A stretch of DNA of 64,000 nt, from positions 13,609 through 77,608 of the forward strand of contig CALABS010000065.1 of NCBI GenBank assembly GCA_937887565.1, written 5' to 3'. This stretch comes from an uncultured Rhodospirillaceae bacterium. GTDB taxonomy: Bacteria; Pseudomonadota; Alphaproteobacteria; Rhodospirillales; Magnetospirillaceae. This document shows, one piece after another, positions 9,901-24,900 of the stretch (positions are counted from its first letter, which is position 1; each line of letters starts with the position of its first letter). The notes beneath the pieces are model-generated. The model searched no databases, was not told the DNA's origin, and worked only from the letters and a program-made list of their open reading frames with translations. Made by a program: the position numbers and the translations under genes.

Positions 9901-12900
9901 ACCGACCTGCTGGCCCGCGCGGCATCGGCGATCACGGCGCTCGACGCGCTGGACACCGCCAAGGCCGCCGCCCAGGTCACCCTGGCGGCCCTCGCCACCA
10001 CCGGGGTCGCCGCCGTCGACGCCAAGATCGCGGCGGCGCAGAGCGCCCTCGGCTCGGCCTCGACCACGGCGGCGCGCACCCTGGCCGACACCGCCGACGA
10101 CAGCGCCGCCGCCGCCTACACCGCCGCCAACGAGGCGGCCACCAACGCCACCACCGGCGCCGCCGCCAAGGCCGCCGCCGCCCTGACCGCCGCCAACGAC
10201 GCCAAGGCCAAGGCCGAGCAGGCCCTGGCCTCGGGCGACGCCGTCGCCGCCAAGGCGCTGGCCGTCGAGGCGGCCGACCTCGCGAAGGCCGCCGCCCTGG
10301 CCGCCGAGGACGCCACCCGCCAAGCCGCCGCCGCCGCCGCCCAGGTCCGCGCGGTTGCCGGCCTGCAGACCGGACTCGACGGCGCCGTCGCCACCGTCTC
10401 GGCCAACGTCAAGGCCTTCGTCGAGGCGGCCAACTGGGCCAAGGCGGTCAGCGACGCCAACGCCGCCCAGGTCGCCACCCGGACCTATGTCAACCAGGGC
10501 ACCGACGACGCCAGCGACAGGCTGGGTGTCATCGACGGCTACCTGGCCTCGACCTCCTTCACCCGCATCGAGTCGCTCTATAACACCTACGTGGTGGCCT
10601 CCACCGGCCTGGCCGACCAGCAGGCCCGGGCCGAGATCCAGAAGGCCTACGACCTGGCGGTCAAAGCCAAGGCCCTGATCCAGGACGCGCGCACCACCGC
10701 CGCCGGCGCGTACGACGGCACCGGCGTCACGGTGGCGGCCAATTCCGACACCTATGTCGCCACCCAGACCGGCGACGGCGCCGCCAACACGCTCACCGGC
10801 GGCAGCGGCGCCGACATCCTCAGTGGCCTGGCCGGCAACGATCGCCTGTCGGGCGGCGCCGGGGCCGACACCCTGATCGGCGGCGCCGGGGCCGATACCC
10901 TGACCGGCGGCGCCGGGGCCGACACCTTCGTGGTCGCGGCGGGCGAGTCCAACTACGCCAACGCCGCCTACGACACCATCACCGACTTCACCATAGGCAG
11001 CGACAAACTGGTGTTCACCGGCATGGCCGGGGTCAACACCACACCGCTGGTCTACACCGCCGTCGGCGCCAACCTGGCGGCGACGGTGGCGAAGATCGTG
11101 GCGGACACCTCCATCGCCAACCGCGCGGTGGTCTTCAACCAGGGCGGCGACAGCTACCTCTACGTCAAGGGCGCCGGCACCGGCGCCAGCTTCGACGGCA
11201 CCATCCTCAAGCTGGCCGGCATGACCACCGCCATGGGCCAACTGGCCGAGGCCGAGGCCAAGGCGGCGCTGGCGCTGTCCGCCACCACCGTCGGCGACGC
11301 CCTGACCTACGCCAATCAGGCGGTGGCCGCCAAGGCCGAGGCGGCCCGCCTGCTCAACGACATCATCGCCAAGGCGCAGGTCACCGCCGCGACCAACAAG
11401 GACGCCATCGCCGCCGCCGCCGCCGCCCTGGACGCCACCAACGGCGTCGTCGCCCAGATGCAGGCGGCGGTGTCCATGAAGACCTATGCCGACCAGGCGC
11501 TGGCGCAGCTGGCCCTGGCCCAGAAATACCACGCCACCGTCGTCGAGAAGGCCGCCGCCGCCCAGGTCGCCAATACCGAGGCTCAGAAGTTGTTGACCGA
11601 GGCGGCGCCGAGCGAGGCGACGGCCGGCACGCTGGCCACCGCCGCCGACCAGGCCCGCGCGGCGGCCCAGGCGGCCGCCACCGGCACCTCGGCCAGCATC
11701 CAGGCGGCCAAGGCCGCCATCGACGCCCTGCTCAACGGCTCGGGCGGCATGCAGGCCGCCTACGACGCGCTCAACGCCAGCCTCAAGACCACGGCGGTCG
11801 AGGCGCTGCTGGCCCAGGTCAAGGCGGCGCTGGCCGACACCCAGACCCTGCTGTCCGACGCCGGCCAGCGCGTCGCCCTGGCTCAGCAGGCCGACGATGC
11901 TGCCGCCGCCGCCCTGGCCAGCATCCAGGCCGGCGACACCCCCGCCCAGCGCGAGGCGGCCGCCATCGCCGAGGCGCTGACCAAGGCCAACGAGGCCCTG
12001 AACGCCGCCAACCAGGCGGTGACCCGCGGCGGCACCGCCAAGGACGCCGCCTTCACCGCCCTGTTCGGCGCCACCGCCGCCAATCTCGACGCCGAGACGG
12101 GCTACAGCGACATCGCCAACAAGCTGTTCAACGACCTGACCGCCAACGGCAGCGCCACCGCCACCACCCTCAAGGCCGCGCTGGGCGACGGCACCATCGC
12201 CGGCCCCGACGCGGTCGGCCCGTGGAACCAGGCGTTGCTGGCCTATGACGACGGCACCCGCGACACCGCCAATCCCAACGACGTCCTCGACCTCTACGAC
12301 CGCATGGTCGAGGCCCAGACGGCGGTCGACACCGCCATCACCACGCTGCAAGGCGGCGGGCTGACCGCCGCCCAGGCCCAGGCCGCCGCCAACAGCGCCG
12401 CCAACAACGCCCAGCTGGCCGCCGACCTGGCCGCCGCCATTGAGGCCTGGAAGGCCCAGATCGACCAGAAGGGCGCCGCCATCCAGGCCATCAAGAGCCA
12501 GTTCGACTCCTATATCGCCAAGCTGGCGGCCCAGGCGAAGGCCGATTCCCAGATCGTCGCCGACGACGAGACCGCCTCCGCCAACGAGGACGGCTCGGTC
12601 ACCATCGACGTGCTGGACGGCGATCTGCGCAGCGACGGCGCCGCGCTGAATTCCGGGGCCATCGTGGTTCCGGCCGGCACCAGCGCCGCCAACCCGGTGG
12701 TCACCGCCAACGGCAGCTGGTACGTCACCGGCGGCACCACGGTGACGGTGGGAAGCACCTCGTTCATCACCGGCGGCGAGATCGTCTACACGCCCAAGGC
12801 CAACTTCTCGGGCACCGATTCCTTCAACGTCACCGTCAGCAACTCGGTGTCCATCGGCGGGGTCACCCCCGATCCCTATGTCACTTACGCCACCTCCAAG

Positions 12901-15900
12901 GTCACGGTGACGGTCAGCGCGGTCAACGACGCCCCCGTGCTGGCGGTCGACATCGCCACCGTGGCCTCGTTGCCGGCCGCCACCCTCACCGGCACCGCCG
13001 CGGGCGAGACCCTGACCGGCGGCACCGGCGCCGACGTCATCGCCGGCCTGGCCGGCGCCGACACCCTGGCGGGCGGCGGCGGCCGCGATACCCTGGTGGG
13101 CGGCGCCGGCGTGGACACCCTTTCTGGCGGCGCCGACGCCGACGTGTTCGCCTTCAATGCCGGCGATTCCGGCTCGACGGCGGCCACCGCCGACACCATC
13201 ACCGACTTCGCCAGCGGCCTCGACCAGATTCAGTTCGTGGGCATGGCCGGCATCACCCTGGACGCCACGCCCTACCGCAACCTTGGCGCCACCGTCGACG
13301 CCACGGTCGCCAACATCGCCGGCGACGGCGCCATCGCCGACCGCACGGTGTTCTTCACCCAGGGCGGCAACGGCTACCTCTATGTGAAGGGCAGCGGGTC
13401 GGGGACCGATTTCAACGGCACCCTGGTCAAGCTGGCCGGCGTGGCGTCGCTGGCGCCGTCGCTGCCGGCCTTCGACGAGCGCGAGATCCTCAACCCCGTC
13501 ACCGGCACCGCCGGCGACGATGCCCTGACCGGCACCTGGCAGGCTGACTCGATCCTGGGCGGCGCCGGCACCGACACCATCTCGGGCGGCGCCGGCCGCG
13601 ACACCATCGCCGGCAACGAGGGCGCCGACACCATCACCGGCGGCGCCGGCAAGGACCTGTTCGTCTATGGCACGGGCGACGCCTCGGCGGCGGCGCCCGA
13701 CACCATCACCGACTTCGCCACCGGCGCGGACCAGATCCAGTTCACCGGCATGGCCGGCATCACCTATGTGACCACGCCCTACGCCAAGCTGGGGGCGACG
13801 GTGGCGGCGACGGTGGAGGCCATCGTCGCCGACGCCGGCGTGGTCAACCGCACGGTGTTCTTCACCCAGGGCGGCGACGGCTATCTGTACGTCAAGGGGG
13901 CCGGCACCGGCGCCAGCTTCGACGGCACCCTCATCAAGCTGGCCGGCGTCACCTCGGCGCCGGCCACCAGCGACCTAGTGGGCACCGCCGGCGGCGGCAC
14001 CAACGCCAGTTCCGGCACCCTGGTCAGCGCGCTTCTGGGCGGCCGCGTCACCGACGTGGACGGCGTGTCCACGACGCCGCCCGGCATGGCGGTGACCGGC
14101 GCCAGCGGCCCGGGCACCTGGACATACTCGACCGACAACGGCGCCACCTGGAGCGCACTCACCGGCAGCGATTCGGTCGCCCGCCTGCTGCTGCCCACCA
14201 CCTTGGTCCGCTTCGAGCCCACCGCCGGCCAGAGCGGCACCGCCACCCTGACCTTCAAGGCCTGGGACCGCACCTCCGGGACGGCCGGGGGCACCGCCGA
14301 CACCGGCTCGGGCACCGCCTTCAGCACCGCCGCGCTGACCGCCAGCGTGGTGGTCAATCCGGTCGCCCACGCACCGCTGCTGACCGTCGCCGACCGCTAC
14401 GCCGCCACTCCCGGCGCCAGCGTGGATCTGAACATCGCGGTCACCGACCCCGCCGACGCCAGCAACTACACCATCCAGATCACCGGCCTGCCCGCCGGCG
14501 CCACGCTGTCGGCCGGCACCCAGTCGGGCAATGTGTGGACGGTGACCAAGGCCCAGTTGACCGGCCTGCAACTGGTGCCGCCCGGCGGCTTCACCGGCGA
14601 CATCCGCCTGACGGTGGCCATCACCGCCACCGACGGCGCCCATTCCGCCACCACCTCGGGCACCTTCGCGGTGGGCATCGGCGCCTTGTCGGCGCTGGCC
14701 GACGGCCTCTATGACGGCTCGGCATCGGTGCGCGACCTCATCATCACCGGCGGCGCCAACGCCGACACCATCCTGGGCGGCGGCGGCGCCGATACCTTGC
14801 TGGGCAACGGCGGCGGCGACACCCTGAGCGGCGCCGGCGGAGCGGACTCCCTCGACGGCGGCACCGGGGCGGACGTCTATCTGCTGGCGGCCGATGAACT
14901 GGCCGCGGGCGACGTCATCGCCGATTCCGGATCGGACGGCGCCCTGGACACCCTGCGCCTGACCGAGGCGGGCGCCTACGACCTGACCCTGGCCGGCGCC
15001 ACCCTGAACGGCATCGAGCGCCTGGAGATGCATTCCGGCGGCAACGACGTGACGATGGGGACCGCCTTCGCCGCCGGGCTGGAGGCCATCGCCGGCGGCG
15101 CCGGCCTCGACGTGGTCAGGCTCGACGACGGCGGCGGCGACACCACCCACGACCTGACCGGTGTCGCCATCACCGCGCTGGACCGCATCGACCTGGGGAC
15201 CGGCAACGACACCGTCACCCTCGACGACAAGGGCATCGGCGGCGTCCTGTCCTTCGCGGACGGCGACGCCTCGGACGGCGATTCCGACACCGTCACCATC
15301 TTCCAGCAGACCGGCGGCAGCACCGTCGACCTGTCGGCGGTCACCTTCACCAATATCGAGCACGTGGTCCTGCAGGCGGTGGCGGACACCGGCGAGGATC
15401 CGACCTATACCGGCCTCGACCTCACCATGATCGGCAGCACCCAGGCCGACGCCATCACCGGCGGCGCCGGCGCCGACACCCTGGTCGGCAACGCCGGCGA
15501 CGACATGCTCGACGGCGGCGCGGGCAGCGACGTGGCGGTGTATGCGGGGGCCAGCGCCGACTATTCCTTCTCGTATGACGGGACCGACCTGATCGTCTCG
15601 GGGGCCGAGGGCTGGGACAAGCTGCGCAACATCGAGGCGGTCAAGTTCTCGGACGCCACCTTCCAGGTGGTGGTTCCCGCCGACCCGACCCAGCCGGTGG
15701 CGCTGGTCTCGGCCAGCAAGACCATCATGCTGGGGGCGGCCACCGACACCACCTATCTGGCGACGGATGCCCTGGGCAAGACCATCGTCGTCCACGACGC
15801 CGGCGGCACCGACACCATCGACGCCGGCACCCTGCCCGCCTCGGCGCTGCGCGGGTTCAGCCGCGACGGCGACGATCTGGTCATTCACTTCACCGACCAG

Positions 15901-18900
15901 GTGGGCGGCGGCAATGTCACCTTCGTCGACCACTTCGCCGGCAACCCCATCGAGACCCTGGTCTTCGACGGCGAAAGCCTGTCCATTCCCGTCATCACCG
16001 TCTCGACCGGCGGGTCCTCGGGCATGGATGTGATCGTCGGCACCGCCGCCGACGAGACCCTGTTCGGCGGCGGCGGTGAGGACGTGTTCTACGGCGGCGG
16101 CGGCAACGACACCTTCGTCGGCGACGGGACGCCCACCGACTGGGGCATCGTCGGCGGCCTGGTGTCGTTCGGGATGGCGACCGTCGGCGTCAGCGTCGAA
16201 CTGTACGATGAGGGCGGCTATGTGGGCGAAGCGACCGAAGGGGCCTGGACCCACGCTTTCGCGAACATCACCGAGATCGAGGGCTCGGTGTTCGCGGACT
16301 CGCTGTTGGCGGGTCCGGGCGACTTCTTCCTGGCCGGCGGCGCCGGCAACGATGTCATCGAGGGCTCGGGCGGCATCGTGGGCCCCACCGCCGCCTATTG
16401 GAACGCCCATACCGGCATCGTCGCCAACCTGTCCAATTCCGCCGTTTCCGGCGTCGCCTCGAACACCGTCCATGACGGGTTGGGCGGTGTCGACACCCTG
16501 ATCGGCATCACCCGCATCGAGGGGTCCAGCCACGCCGACCGGCTGATCGGCGGCGATGAGGACGACCAATTGGATGGCGGCAAGGGCGCCGACATCATCA
16601 GCGGCGGCGCCGGCGACGACCGCCTGGTCATCGGGATCGGCGACGGCGACACGGTGGACGGCGGCAGCGGCCACGACACCCTGATGATCGACGGCGAGCC
16701 GGGCGACCCCACCATCCACATCCGCCTTCCCGACGCCATGGTCGGCGTCACCAACGTCGAGGGCCTGGCCCTGGGCGGCAACGGCTCGGTGTCGGTGGTG
16801 ATCCGCGCCGACGACATCCGTCAACTGGGCGGCACCTTCACCATCCAGGGCGACGCCAACGACAGCGTCATCCTGGACGGGCTGTGGGCCCTGGTGGAAA
16901 CCACGGGCGACGGAAGCCTGCTGCAATCGGGCGACGCCACCCTGTTCGTCGCCAACGGCACCCAGTTCGGCCTCGCCACCAGCGAGGGCGGCATCGCCGC
17001 GATCCATACCGGCATGGTCCACGGGGCTCCCGAGACCATCTACACGCTGAGCGCCCCCGACCTCCCCGCCAACGGCAAGCTGTACGTGGGCGGCACCGAG
17101 ATCCTGGCCGGCGGCAGCATCTCGCAACAGGACATCGACGCCGGCCGCGTCTACTACCGGCCCAATCCGGGCTGGTCGGGCAGCGACAGCTTCACGCTGG
17201 ACGGGGTGTCCCACACCGTCACCACCCTATTGCCGTCCGTCGCCAGCGCGGCGCCGACGCTCGACGACCCGGCTGGGGCGGTTGCCTATGTCGAGGGCGA
17301 TCCCGCCACCGCCCTTTTCGGGTCGGTCACGCTGACCGATTCCGATTCGGCCAACCTGGCCGGCGGGCGGCTGGTGGCGTCCGTCGCCGGGCCCGTGGGC
17401 GCTGCTGACATCCTGTCAATCCTTGACGCCGGCGACATCTCGGTGTCGGGCGCGACGGTCAGCCATTCCGGCACCGCCATCGGCACCATTGCCGGCGGCG
17501 CGGGCATGCCGCTGGTGGTGACGCTGTCGGCCGGCGCCACCCCGGCCGCCGTCGACGCGCTGATCGAGGCGCTGGCCTACCGCAACGAGTCCGAGGCGCT
17601 GGTCGATGGCGGCGTCCGCATGGTCCAGGTGGAGCTGACCGACGGCGACGGCGGCACCATGGCGACGGCGGCGCGGGCCATCGCCATCACGGCCGACGAC
17701 GACGCTCCCGTGGTGTCGGGGCCGGTGGCCCTGGGCACCGCCGAGAACACCCCGCTGGCCATCACCGTCGAGACGCTGCTGGCCAATGCCAGCGATCCCG
17801 ATTCCACGCTGGCGGTGGCGAACGTCGCCGCGTCGGGCGGCACCCTTCTCGCCATGGGCGCGGTCGAGATGGTGACCTTCTCCGAGCCGCTGTCGGGGTC
17901 GATGACCATCTCCGTCGACGGGTCGAGCTTCGAGATTCCGCTGGACGACCTGGCCGGCGAGCCGCTGGATCACGCGTTGGCGATGGTGGCCGAGGTCATC
18001 CGCCATACCTACCGGCTGGAAAAGAACTCGTTGACCATCACCCCGACCGGATATTCGGGGTCTCTGATCATCGACGGGACGACCATCGACCTGACCGGGA
18101 CCACCGACGCGGATGCGGCGGCGGACGTGATCAACGCCCTGGCCGCCACGACCGGGGTCACCGCCTACGCTCTCGGATCGTCGATCCGCCTGCTGAGCGA
18201 TGGCCCCCAGGCGGCGGTCTCGGGGACCGGCGATCTGGCGGCCGTGACCGGCACGGTCCCGCAGGCCACGCCTGCCCCCGTCGCCGCCGTGGACGGCGCC
18301 ACCGGCACGCTGATGCTGTCGGTGGCGGTGGATTCATATCCGCTGTCCTTCGCCAATGTGGTGGACGGGTCCGCCAACCCGCTGACCGTCGATCATTCGT
18401 CCGACGCTTGGCTGTTCGTCCCCGACCCCGGCAGCGCGGCGCCGGTCACCATCACCTTCGACGTCACCGACGGCGTCAACACGCCGGTGGCGACCTCGGC
18501 CACCATCACCGTCGCGGCGGTCAACGACGCCCCGGTCTCGACCCCCATCGCGGCCCAGGTGGCCACCGAGGACGAGAGCTTCTCGCTCGACGCCGCCGCC
18601 CATTTCGCCGACCCGGATGTCGGCGACACGCTCACCTATGCCGCCACCCTCGCCGACGGATCGGCCCTGCCGTCGTGGCTGTCGATCGATCCGGCCACCG
18701 GCACCCTGTCGGGGACGCCGGCCCTGGCCGACATCGCATCGCTGATGGTCAAGGTCCGCGCCACCGATTCCGGCGGGCTGTTCAGCGAGCAGACCTTCGA
18801 CCTCACGGTGCGCGACGACACCCTGGTCATGGGCGCCCACGACGCCGGCGCCTCGATGCGGTTCGACGGCGCCGACGACTACGCGGTCGCCTCCGCCGCC

Positions 18901-21900
18901 GCGCTGGACGTGGGGACCGGCGACTTCACCATCGAGGCGTGGATCAATCCGGCGTCGCTGACCGGTACCCAGGTCATCGCCGCCAAGGGCAACGGCGGGG
19001 CGACCGAGACCCTGAGCCTGGCGCTGGTCAACGGCTATCTGTCCTTCAGCGCCACCGACGGCGTCGATTCGGTCTCCGTGAACTGGGCCACCCCGATGTC
19101 CGCCGGAAGCTGGGCGCATGTGGCGGTGGTGCGGACGGGCGACACCTATACGCTTTACGTCGACGGCGAGATGGCCGCCTCGGCGGACGCCAGCGGCCCC
19201 ATCACGGTCTCGTCGACCGACGCCGTGTCCATCGGCGCCCAGCTCGACAGCGGCGGGACGGCCGCCCAGGCCGGAACCGGATTCGCCGGCGGGATCGACA
19301 ATGTCCGGCTGTGGTCGGACGCGCGCACCGAGACGGAGCTGGCGGCCGAATTCCGCCTGACGTCGCCGGCGATCAAGGACAACCTGGTCGCCGAGTGGAC
19401 CATGGACGCGGTCGCCGCCGGTCAGGTGGCGGACGGCTCGGGAAGCGGCAACGTTCTGACCCTGGGTGGATCGGCCTCCCCCGAGGCCAGTGACCCGGTG
19501 CTGATCAACCCGCCTGGCACGGCCATGTCCCTGAACGGGACCAGCGAATACGTGCAGGTGGTGCCCACCTTGCTGGACGGCCAGGCGCTCACCTTCGAGG
19601 CATGGATCAACACCTCGACCGTCGCGCGGCAGGACATCATCACCACCGGCAACCCGGACGCCGCCGGTGAGGGGGCCTATCTCTACGTCGACGCCACCGG
19701 CAAGCTCGGCTTCCAGGTGACCTCGGGGACGCCGGTCAGCTCGTCCGATCTGATCGCCGACGGCCAATGGCATCACGTGGCGGCCACCATGGCCGGCGAC
19801 GGCTCGGTCACCCTCTACATCGACGGTGTCGCCGTCGGGACCGGCAACGTGGGCGCCTACGCCGTCACCGACGGGCGCACCGTCATCGGCGCCGGCAGCT
19901 ATGCCGGCGGCACCACCGGCGGATATTTCAACGGCCAGATCGCCGACGCGCGCATCTGGGATATCGCGCGGACCGCCGACGACGTCGCCGCCACCATGAA
20001 CGAGCGGCTTTCCGGCGACGAATACGGCCTTGCCGGCTACTTCCCGCTGGGCGGCGCGGCCGTCGAGGGAGCCCAGATCGTCACCCCCAACCTGGCCCAC
20101 GACAGTTGGGCCGGCGGCGAGGTGCAGGGGGTGCCCGACTTCGTGTCCACCGAGCCCCAGTCCTTCGCCGACGAGATCACCGTCCGCGAGGACACCCCGT
20201 TCAGCAGCCAGGTGCTGTCGGTCGACGTCAACGGCGACATGCAGAGCGTTTCCGTCGCCAGCGGCGGATATCCGGCCAACGGCTGGCTGGAGATGGCCTC
20301 GGACGGCACCTTCACCTACACGCCCAGCCACGGTTTCTCGGGAAGCGACAGCTTCACCGTCGAGATCTTCGACAGCGGCACCGGCACCACCGTCACCAAG
20401 ACCATCGCCATCACCGTCACCGAGGTGGACGATCCGGCCGACATCGAGGCACCGCCGGCCAACGAGCACGGCTGCCTGGGCCTGCACGGCCACGCGGCGG
20501 TCGCCATCGACGGCGGCCTACCCACCGGCACGCAGTCGGTCACCTACGAGCTGTGGTTCAACACCGGCATCAGTTCGCCGTCGGTCATGAGCCTGCTGTC
20601 GGCCGGCGACCTGTCGGCCGGCGGCGGCCTCGAGATCCAGATGGCCTCGGGCCTATTGTCCCTCGCCTTGTCGGGGGGCGGGTCGGTCACGGCGGCCGGC
20701 CTCACCCTCGCCGACGGCGAGTGGCACCATGTGGCGGCGGTGGCCGAGGCCGTCGGGCCCGAAACCCGCCTCAGCCTTTACGTGGACGGCCAACTGGCGG
20801 GAACCGCCGTTCCCGCCGTCGGCCTGGACATCCAGGCGGCCGCCGCCTGGCTGGGTCGCGGCCTCGCCGCCAGCCCCGAGCAATATTTCAGCGGCGAAGT
20901 GTCGGATGTGCGAGTCCATGCGGGCGCCCGCACGCTGGCGGACATCCAGGCCGACATGGCCTCGGCCGCCGACCCCGACGATCCGTCGCTGGTGGCGTGG
21001 TACGACTTCGCCACCGGCACCGGCACCGCCATCGTCACCGACGCCACCACCGCCGGGCTCCACGACGCCACCATCGTCGACGGCGACTATCACTGGGCCG
21101 ACCGGGTCACGGCGGTCACCACCGCCGGGGTGCCGCTGTCGCTGGACGGCGCCACCATCGTCGATCCCGATACGACACCCAACCTGCCGGGCACGCTCAA
21201 GATGGTGCTGTCGGTCGGGCACGGCACCTTGAGCCTGGAATCGACGAGCGGCCTGACCTTCGTCGACTCCACCGCCAACGGCGGCGCCACCCTGGCCTTC
21301 ACCGGCAGCGCGGCCGATCTCAACGACGCCCTCGCATTGGTGCTCTACACCCCCGATGCCGGCTTCTCGGGCCGCGACGTCCTGAAGGTGATGGTCGACG
21401 AACTGCACGCCACCCTGACCCGGGTCAGCGCCTATGACATGCCGATCCTGGTGCTGGCGGCGCCCACGGACGGCAACGACACCCTGGCCGGCGGCACCGG
21501 CACCGACTCCATCAACGGCTACGCTGGCGACGACACCATCCTCGGCAATGCCGGCGACGACACCCTGTTGGGCGGCGACGGCAACGACAGCCTGGACGGC
21601 GGCGACGGCAACGACGTGCTGGCCGGCGGCGCCGGGGCGGATTTCCTGACCGGGTCCATGGGCGACGACACCTTCGTCTACACGGCGGCGGATCAGTCCA
21701 TCAACGGCGTGACCGACACCATCCTCGATTTCGGGCTCCAGGGCGCCGACGCCATCCGCTTCGACGGCATGGCCGGCATCACCTATGAGGCGACCATCTA
21801 TCCGGCCTCGGGCGCCAACGTGGCGGCCAAGCTGGCCGACGTGCAGGCCAACGCCCCGGCCGACAGCATCGTCTTCTTCCTGGACGGCGGCGACGGCTAT

Positions 21901-24900
21901 CTCTACGTCAAGGGCTCGGGCACCGGCACCAGCTTCGACGGCACCTTCATCAAGCTGGCCGGACGGGGTACGCCGCCCACCCTGGCCGAGATCCAGAACG
22001 GCATCGTGGTCGGCACGGCCAGTGCCGACTCCCTGGCGGGCACCGTGGGCGACGACACCATCCTGGGCGGCGGTGGGGCGGACACCCTGACGGGCGATGC
22101 CGGCGCCGACGTGTTCCGCTACACGGGGGCCGGCGATTCCTCCACCGCCGGCTGGGACCGTATCACCGACTTCGCCCAGGGCAGCGACCGCATCGAGCTG
22201 CTGGGCGCCACCGGCATCCACACCGTCAGCAGCAGTCCCGCCGCCCTGGTGATCGGCACCACCGAGGCGCTGACCGCCGCCTCGATCGCGTCCAACGCCG
22301 CCATCAGCGACGGCACCGTCGTGTTCTGGAACCAGAACGGCAACGGCTATCTTTACCTCAAGAACTCCGCCCAGCCGACCTGGGACGGGCTGTTCATCGA
22401 ACTGTCCGGTTTCACCGGCAGCCTGACCAGCGCCGATTTCGTCACCCAGTCGCTGTCGCTTTCCGGCACCCCCGGCGCCGACACGCTGAGCGGCGGGTTC
22501 GGCAACGACGTCCTGATGGGCGGAGAAGGCGACGACACCCTTTACGGGCGTGACGGCGCCGACCTTCTCATGGGCGGCGACGGCGACGACGTCCTGGCCG
22601 GCGGCCCGGGCGGCGACACCATCGACGGCGGCCTGGGGATCGACACCGTCAGCTATCATGGCGGCGCCTCGGGGGTGATGGTCGACCTGGGCGGCGGCAT
22701 CGCGACCATCGCCGGCGTCTCCGACACGCTGACCGGTGTCGAGCGCGTGCGCGGCACCGACTCCGCCGACACCCTGATCGGCGGCGGCAGCGATGTGTAC
22801 GAAGGCTTCGAGGGCATGGGCGGCGCCGACACCATCGACGGCGGCGCGGGCTTCGACGAGGTCATCTACGCCAACTCCGCCACCGGCGTGACGGTCGACC
22901 TGGGCGCCGGCACCGCCAGCGACGGCGACGTCTTCACCAATATCGAGGGCGTGGTCGGCTCGGAATATGCCGACACCCTGATCGGCGGCGGCGGCGACGA
23001 CGTCCTTACCGGCGGCCTCGGCGGCGACACCTTGACCGGCGGCGCCGGCAGCGACGTGTTCGTCTACACCTCGCCCACCCAATCCGTCGACGCCTCGCCG
23101 AATCGTGACACCATCACCGATTTCGCGTCGGGCACCGACATTCTCCGCATTTCGCTGAGCGGGACGCATGTGGACGTCTCTAGTTTCGCGTCGGTCTCCA
23201 CGTACAATGGCGGCCAGGCGACGCTTGCCGGCGGCGGAGTGGTCGGCGACGGCTTCTATTCCAGTCTCGACCAGGCCCTGTACATCTATGTGACGGGCAC
23301 CACCACCGATATCGGGGCGGATGGCGGCTACGTCATCGGCAGTGCCAATCCCATCGCGGCCGGTGATTTGCGATTTGACATCACCGGAACCGCCGGCGCC
23401 GACGTCCTGGTCGGCGGCGCGGGTGACGACACCTTCGCGGGCGGCGCCGGCAACGACACCATCGTCGGCGGCGGAGGCAATGACCTGGCCGACTACTCGC
23501 TCGCCGCAGGCGTGTCGGTCAACCTGGAGACGGGCACCGCCATCGACGGTTACGGCGACTCCGATAGCCTGTCAGGCATCGAACGGGTGCTGGGGTCGCG
23601 GGACGTGGACACCATCATCGGCGACGCCAACGCCAACACCCTGGCCGGTGGCGGCGGCGCCGACACCCTGACCGGCGGCGACGGCGCCGACGTGTTCCGC
23701 TACGAGGCGGCGGCCGATTCGAATCTCACCGGTTGGGACAGCATCACCGACTTCGTGATCGGCACCGACCGCATCGAGATTCCGGGGCTGGCGGGCGTGA
23801 CGCTGGTGAGCGATCCAGGTGCCGCCAGCGCCTTGCCCGCGGATTCGGCAGCGGCGTTCGCGGCGGCGGCGGCCGACGAGACCGTCCTCTACTGGACGCA
23901 GCAGGACAACGGCAGCGGCCCGGTCAACGGCTACATCTACGTCAAGTCGGCCGCCCATCCCGGCATGAACGGCCTGTTCATCGAACTGGCCGACGTGAGC
24001 GGGACCCTGACCGCCGCCGACTTCCTGGGCGGACTGTCCGACCCGCCGCCCCAGACGGTCACCGGCACGGCCGGGGCCGACATCCTGAACGACACCACAG
24101 AGGCGGACTTCTTCGACGCCCTGGGCGGCGACGACACCATCGTGGTCGGCCAGGGCCGCGATACCGTGTCGGGCGGAGCCGGCACCGACACGGTGATCGT
24201 CGATCCGGTGGCGACGGTGACGTCCATCGCCGTGGACGGCGACGACCTGGTGCTCGGCTACGACACCGGCGGCAGCGTCCGGCTGCTGGACCAGTGGGCC
24301 GGCGACGGTGCCGAGGTCGTCTCCATGGTCGTCGGCGCATTGGGCTGGAACCACACCTACACCGTGACCACCACCCCCGACGACGGCGCCAACCTGACCT
24401 ATGCCACGGCCGCCAGCGTGGCGGCGGGCAACGGCGACGACATCGTGGTCGGCGGCGACGGCGACAATGTCGTGTTCGGCGGGGACGGCTACGATGTCCT
24501 CTACGGGCATGGCGGCGCCGACACCCTCACCGGCGGCCTGGGCGCCGACGTGCTGGACGGCGGCGTCGGCGGCGACACCTTCCGTTTCCTGTCCGTGGCG
24601 GATTCCAGCATCAATGAACCCGACCGGATCATCGATTTCGTTTCCGGCACCGATCGGCTCGATTTCGTCGGCCTGGCCGGGGCCACCGTGGTGACCAACC
24701 TCGGTTCGGTCAATCCCGGCATGACGGCGCAGCAGACCGCCCAGTCGATCGCCATGAACGGCGACTTCGCCAACGGCGCCGTCATCTTCTGGGTCCAGGA
24801 CAACAATACCGACGGCAACGACAACGGCTACATCTACATCAATGCGCCGGGCACCGCCTGGGACGGCTTCTTCCTGGAGCTGACCGGCTATACCGGCATC

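Noticed and set aside
13000..24900. Regular GGCGGCGCCGGC-type DNA repeats that could be taken for a CRISPR array
   Set aside because: They are in frame and encode the calcium-binding nonapeptides; spacing follows 27-base codon units and there are no variable spacers.
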